Origin: Pseudomonadota bacterium | GTDB taxonomy: Bacteria > Pseudomonadota > Gammaproteobacteria > Steroidobacterales > Rariloculaceae | Assembly: GCA_009843005.1 (NCBI GenBank) | Contig: VYEH01000312.1 | Coordinates: 8,060-13,061, forward strand | Reading direction: 5' to 3' | DNA length: 5,002 bases | In this document: piece after piece, positions 4,674-5,002 of the stretch | Numbering within the stretch: the first letter of the stretch is position 1 | Layout: every line of letters starts with the position of its first letter | Made by a program: the position numbers and the translations under genes | Notes under the pieces: model-generated | The model's input: only the letters and a program-made list of their open reading frames with translations | What the model was told of the DNA's origin: nothing | The model's database searches: none

Positions 4674-5002
4674 CTAGGGCGACGCCGGCACGTTTTCATG
4701 GGTTCTCGCACTCGGCCTGGCCCCCTGACTGCCGGGTTCGCGAACGGCCAGGACGACCGGTATCGAGAAAGGTTCGTCCTGCCGCGTCGGCAACAGCGAA
4801 GTGACCCAGATGCGGCCGATTCCCCGGGCGACTGCTGAAAGCGTCCTCCTGTCCTGCTCGAACGCCGCCATGTCAACGAATCCCTCCGGACCCTCGATCT
4901 CGAGTCTCAGCGGCGCCCGTTCAACCAGTTCGCCGTCCGCGTCGAAGGCCCTGACGGTGAAATCGTCCAGCGCGAGGGACTCGCCCACCGCCAGGTCAAC
5001 CA
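4674..5002 (-). CDS. C-terminal part of a protein with a bacterial Ig-like domain, cut by window edge
   Basis: 108 residues are visible, ending at a TAG at 4676-4674. The frame stays open to the window edge, so the GTG at 4988 should not be taken as the start; it falls inside a continuous VDLAVGESLAL reading. The pattern is that of a Big-type (bacterial Ig-like) beta sandwich: VGESLAL, then DFTVRAFDADGELVERAPL, LEIEGPEGFVDM, an Asp-Arg-Arg-Thr-Leu-Ser-Ala-Val-Ala stretch, and GIGRIWVTSLLP ending in SIPVVLAVRE. The last 20 or so residues are polar and probably disordered. Such domains usually sit in exported or surface proteins, where they act as spacers or adhesion modules. The identity of the whole protein cannot be told because its N-terminal part is missing. 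It is upstream of, and on the same strand as, the two-gene exported-protein operon, separated by 135 bases that contain that operon's own -10 box. Confidence 0.65.
   Translation of the reverse strand, partial: VDLAVGESLALDDFTVRAFDADGELVERAPLRLEIEGPEGFVDMAAFEQDRRTLSAVARGIGRIWVTSLLPTRQDEPFSIPVVLAVREPGSQGARPSARTHENVPASP

Noticed and set aside
1..5002. CRISPR arrays, tRNA or rRNA genes, insertion sequences, cobalamin riboswitch
   Set aside because: I saw no regularly spaced repeats, no cloverleaf with conserved arms, no transposase frame or terminal repeats, and no B12-box-like leader ahead of the cobT operon.

Overview
This is a GC-rich bacterial window with tightly packed genes on both strands and no gene-free stretch longer than about 185 bases. 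The protein types (adenosylcobalamin lower-ligand gene cobT, Sec-exported phosphatase-like protein, di-heme c-type peroxidase, DUF6152-type exported protein) suggest a Gram-negative proteobacterium. A gammaproteobacterium, perhaps uncultured, is my best guess, but nothing here fixes the taxon.

Layout from left to right. (1) Positions 1-1103, minus strand: an exported tyrosine-phosphatase-like protein (567-1103) is followed 25 bases later by the first half of cobT, which runs off the left edge. (2) Positions 1104-1288: a divergent intergenic region with a plausible promoter in each direction and a cluster of TAGGT elements that may be the operator of the toxin-antitoxin operon. (3) Positions 1289-1968, plus strand: a Phd/YefM-type antitoxin and a VapC/FitB-like PIN toxin, sharing one base at TGATG. 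(4) Positions 2052-3320, plus strand: an exported di-heme cytochrome c peroxidase/MauG-family protein with an unclear start codon. (5) Positions 3321-3441: a short convergent intergenic region with weak hairpins. (6) Positions 3442-4538, minus strand: a two-gene operon of exported proteins (an unnamed conserved protein, then a DUF6152-like protein) joined by another TGATG overlap, with a perfect TATAAT box just upstream. (7) Positions 4674-5002, minus strand: the C-terminal end of a protein with a bacterial Ig-like beta-sandwich look, running off the right edge.

The genes do not form one pathway. cobT is cytoplasmic cobalamin assembly; the phosphatase-like protein upstream of it carries a signal peptide and so probably works elsewhere. 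The toxin-antitoxin pair is a self-contained accessory module lying directly in front of the peroxidase gene. The peroxidase and the DUF6152 operon are convergent and both exported. I found no clear new defence or mobile system. The items most worth a second look are the paired exported proteins whose predicted mature DUF6152 partner starts with His-His, the ambiguous axial ligand of the second heme, the all-glycine CX4R loop of the phosphatase-like protein, and the repeated elements in the toxin-antitoxin promoter.
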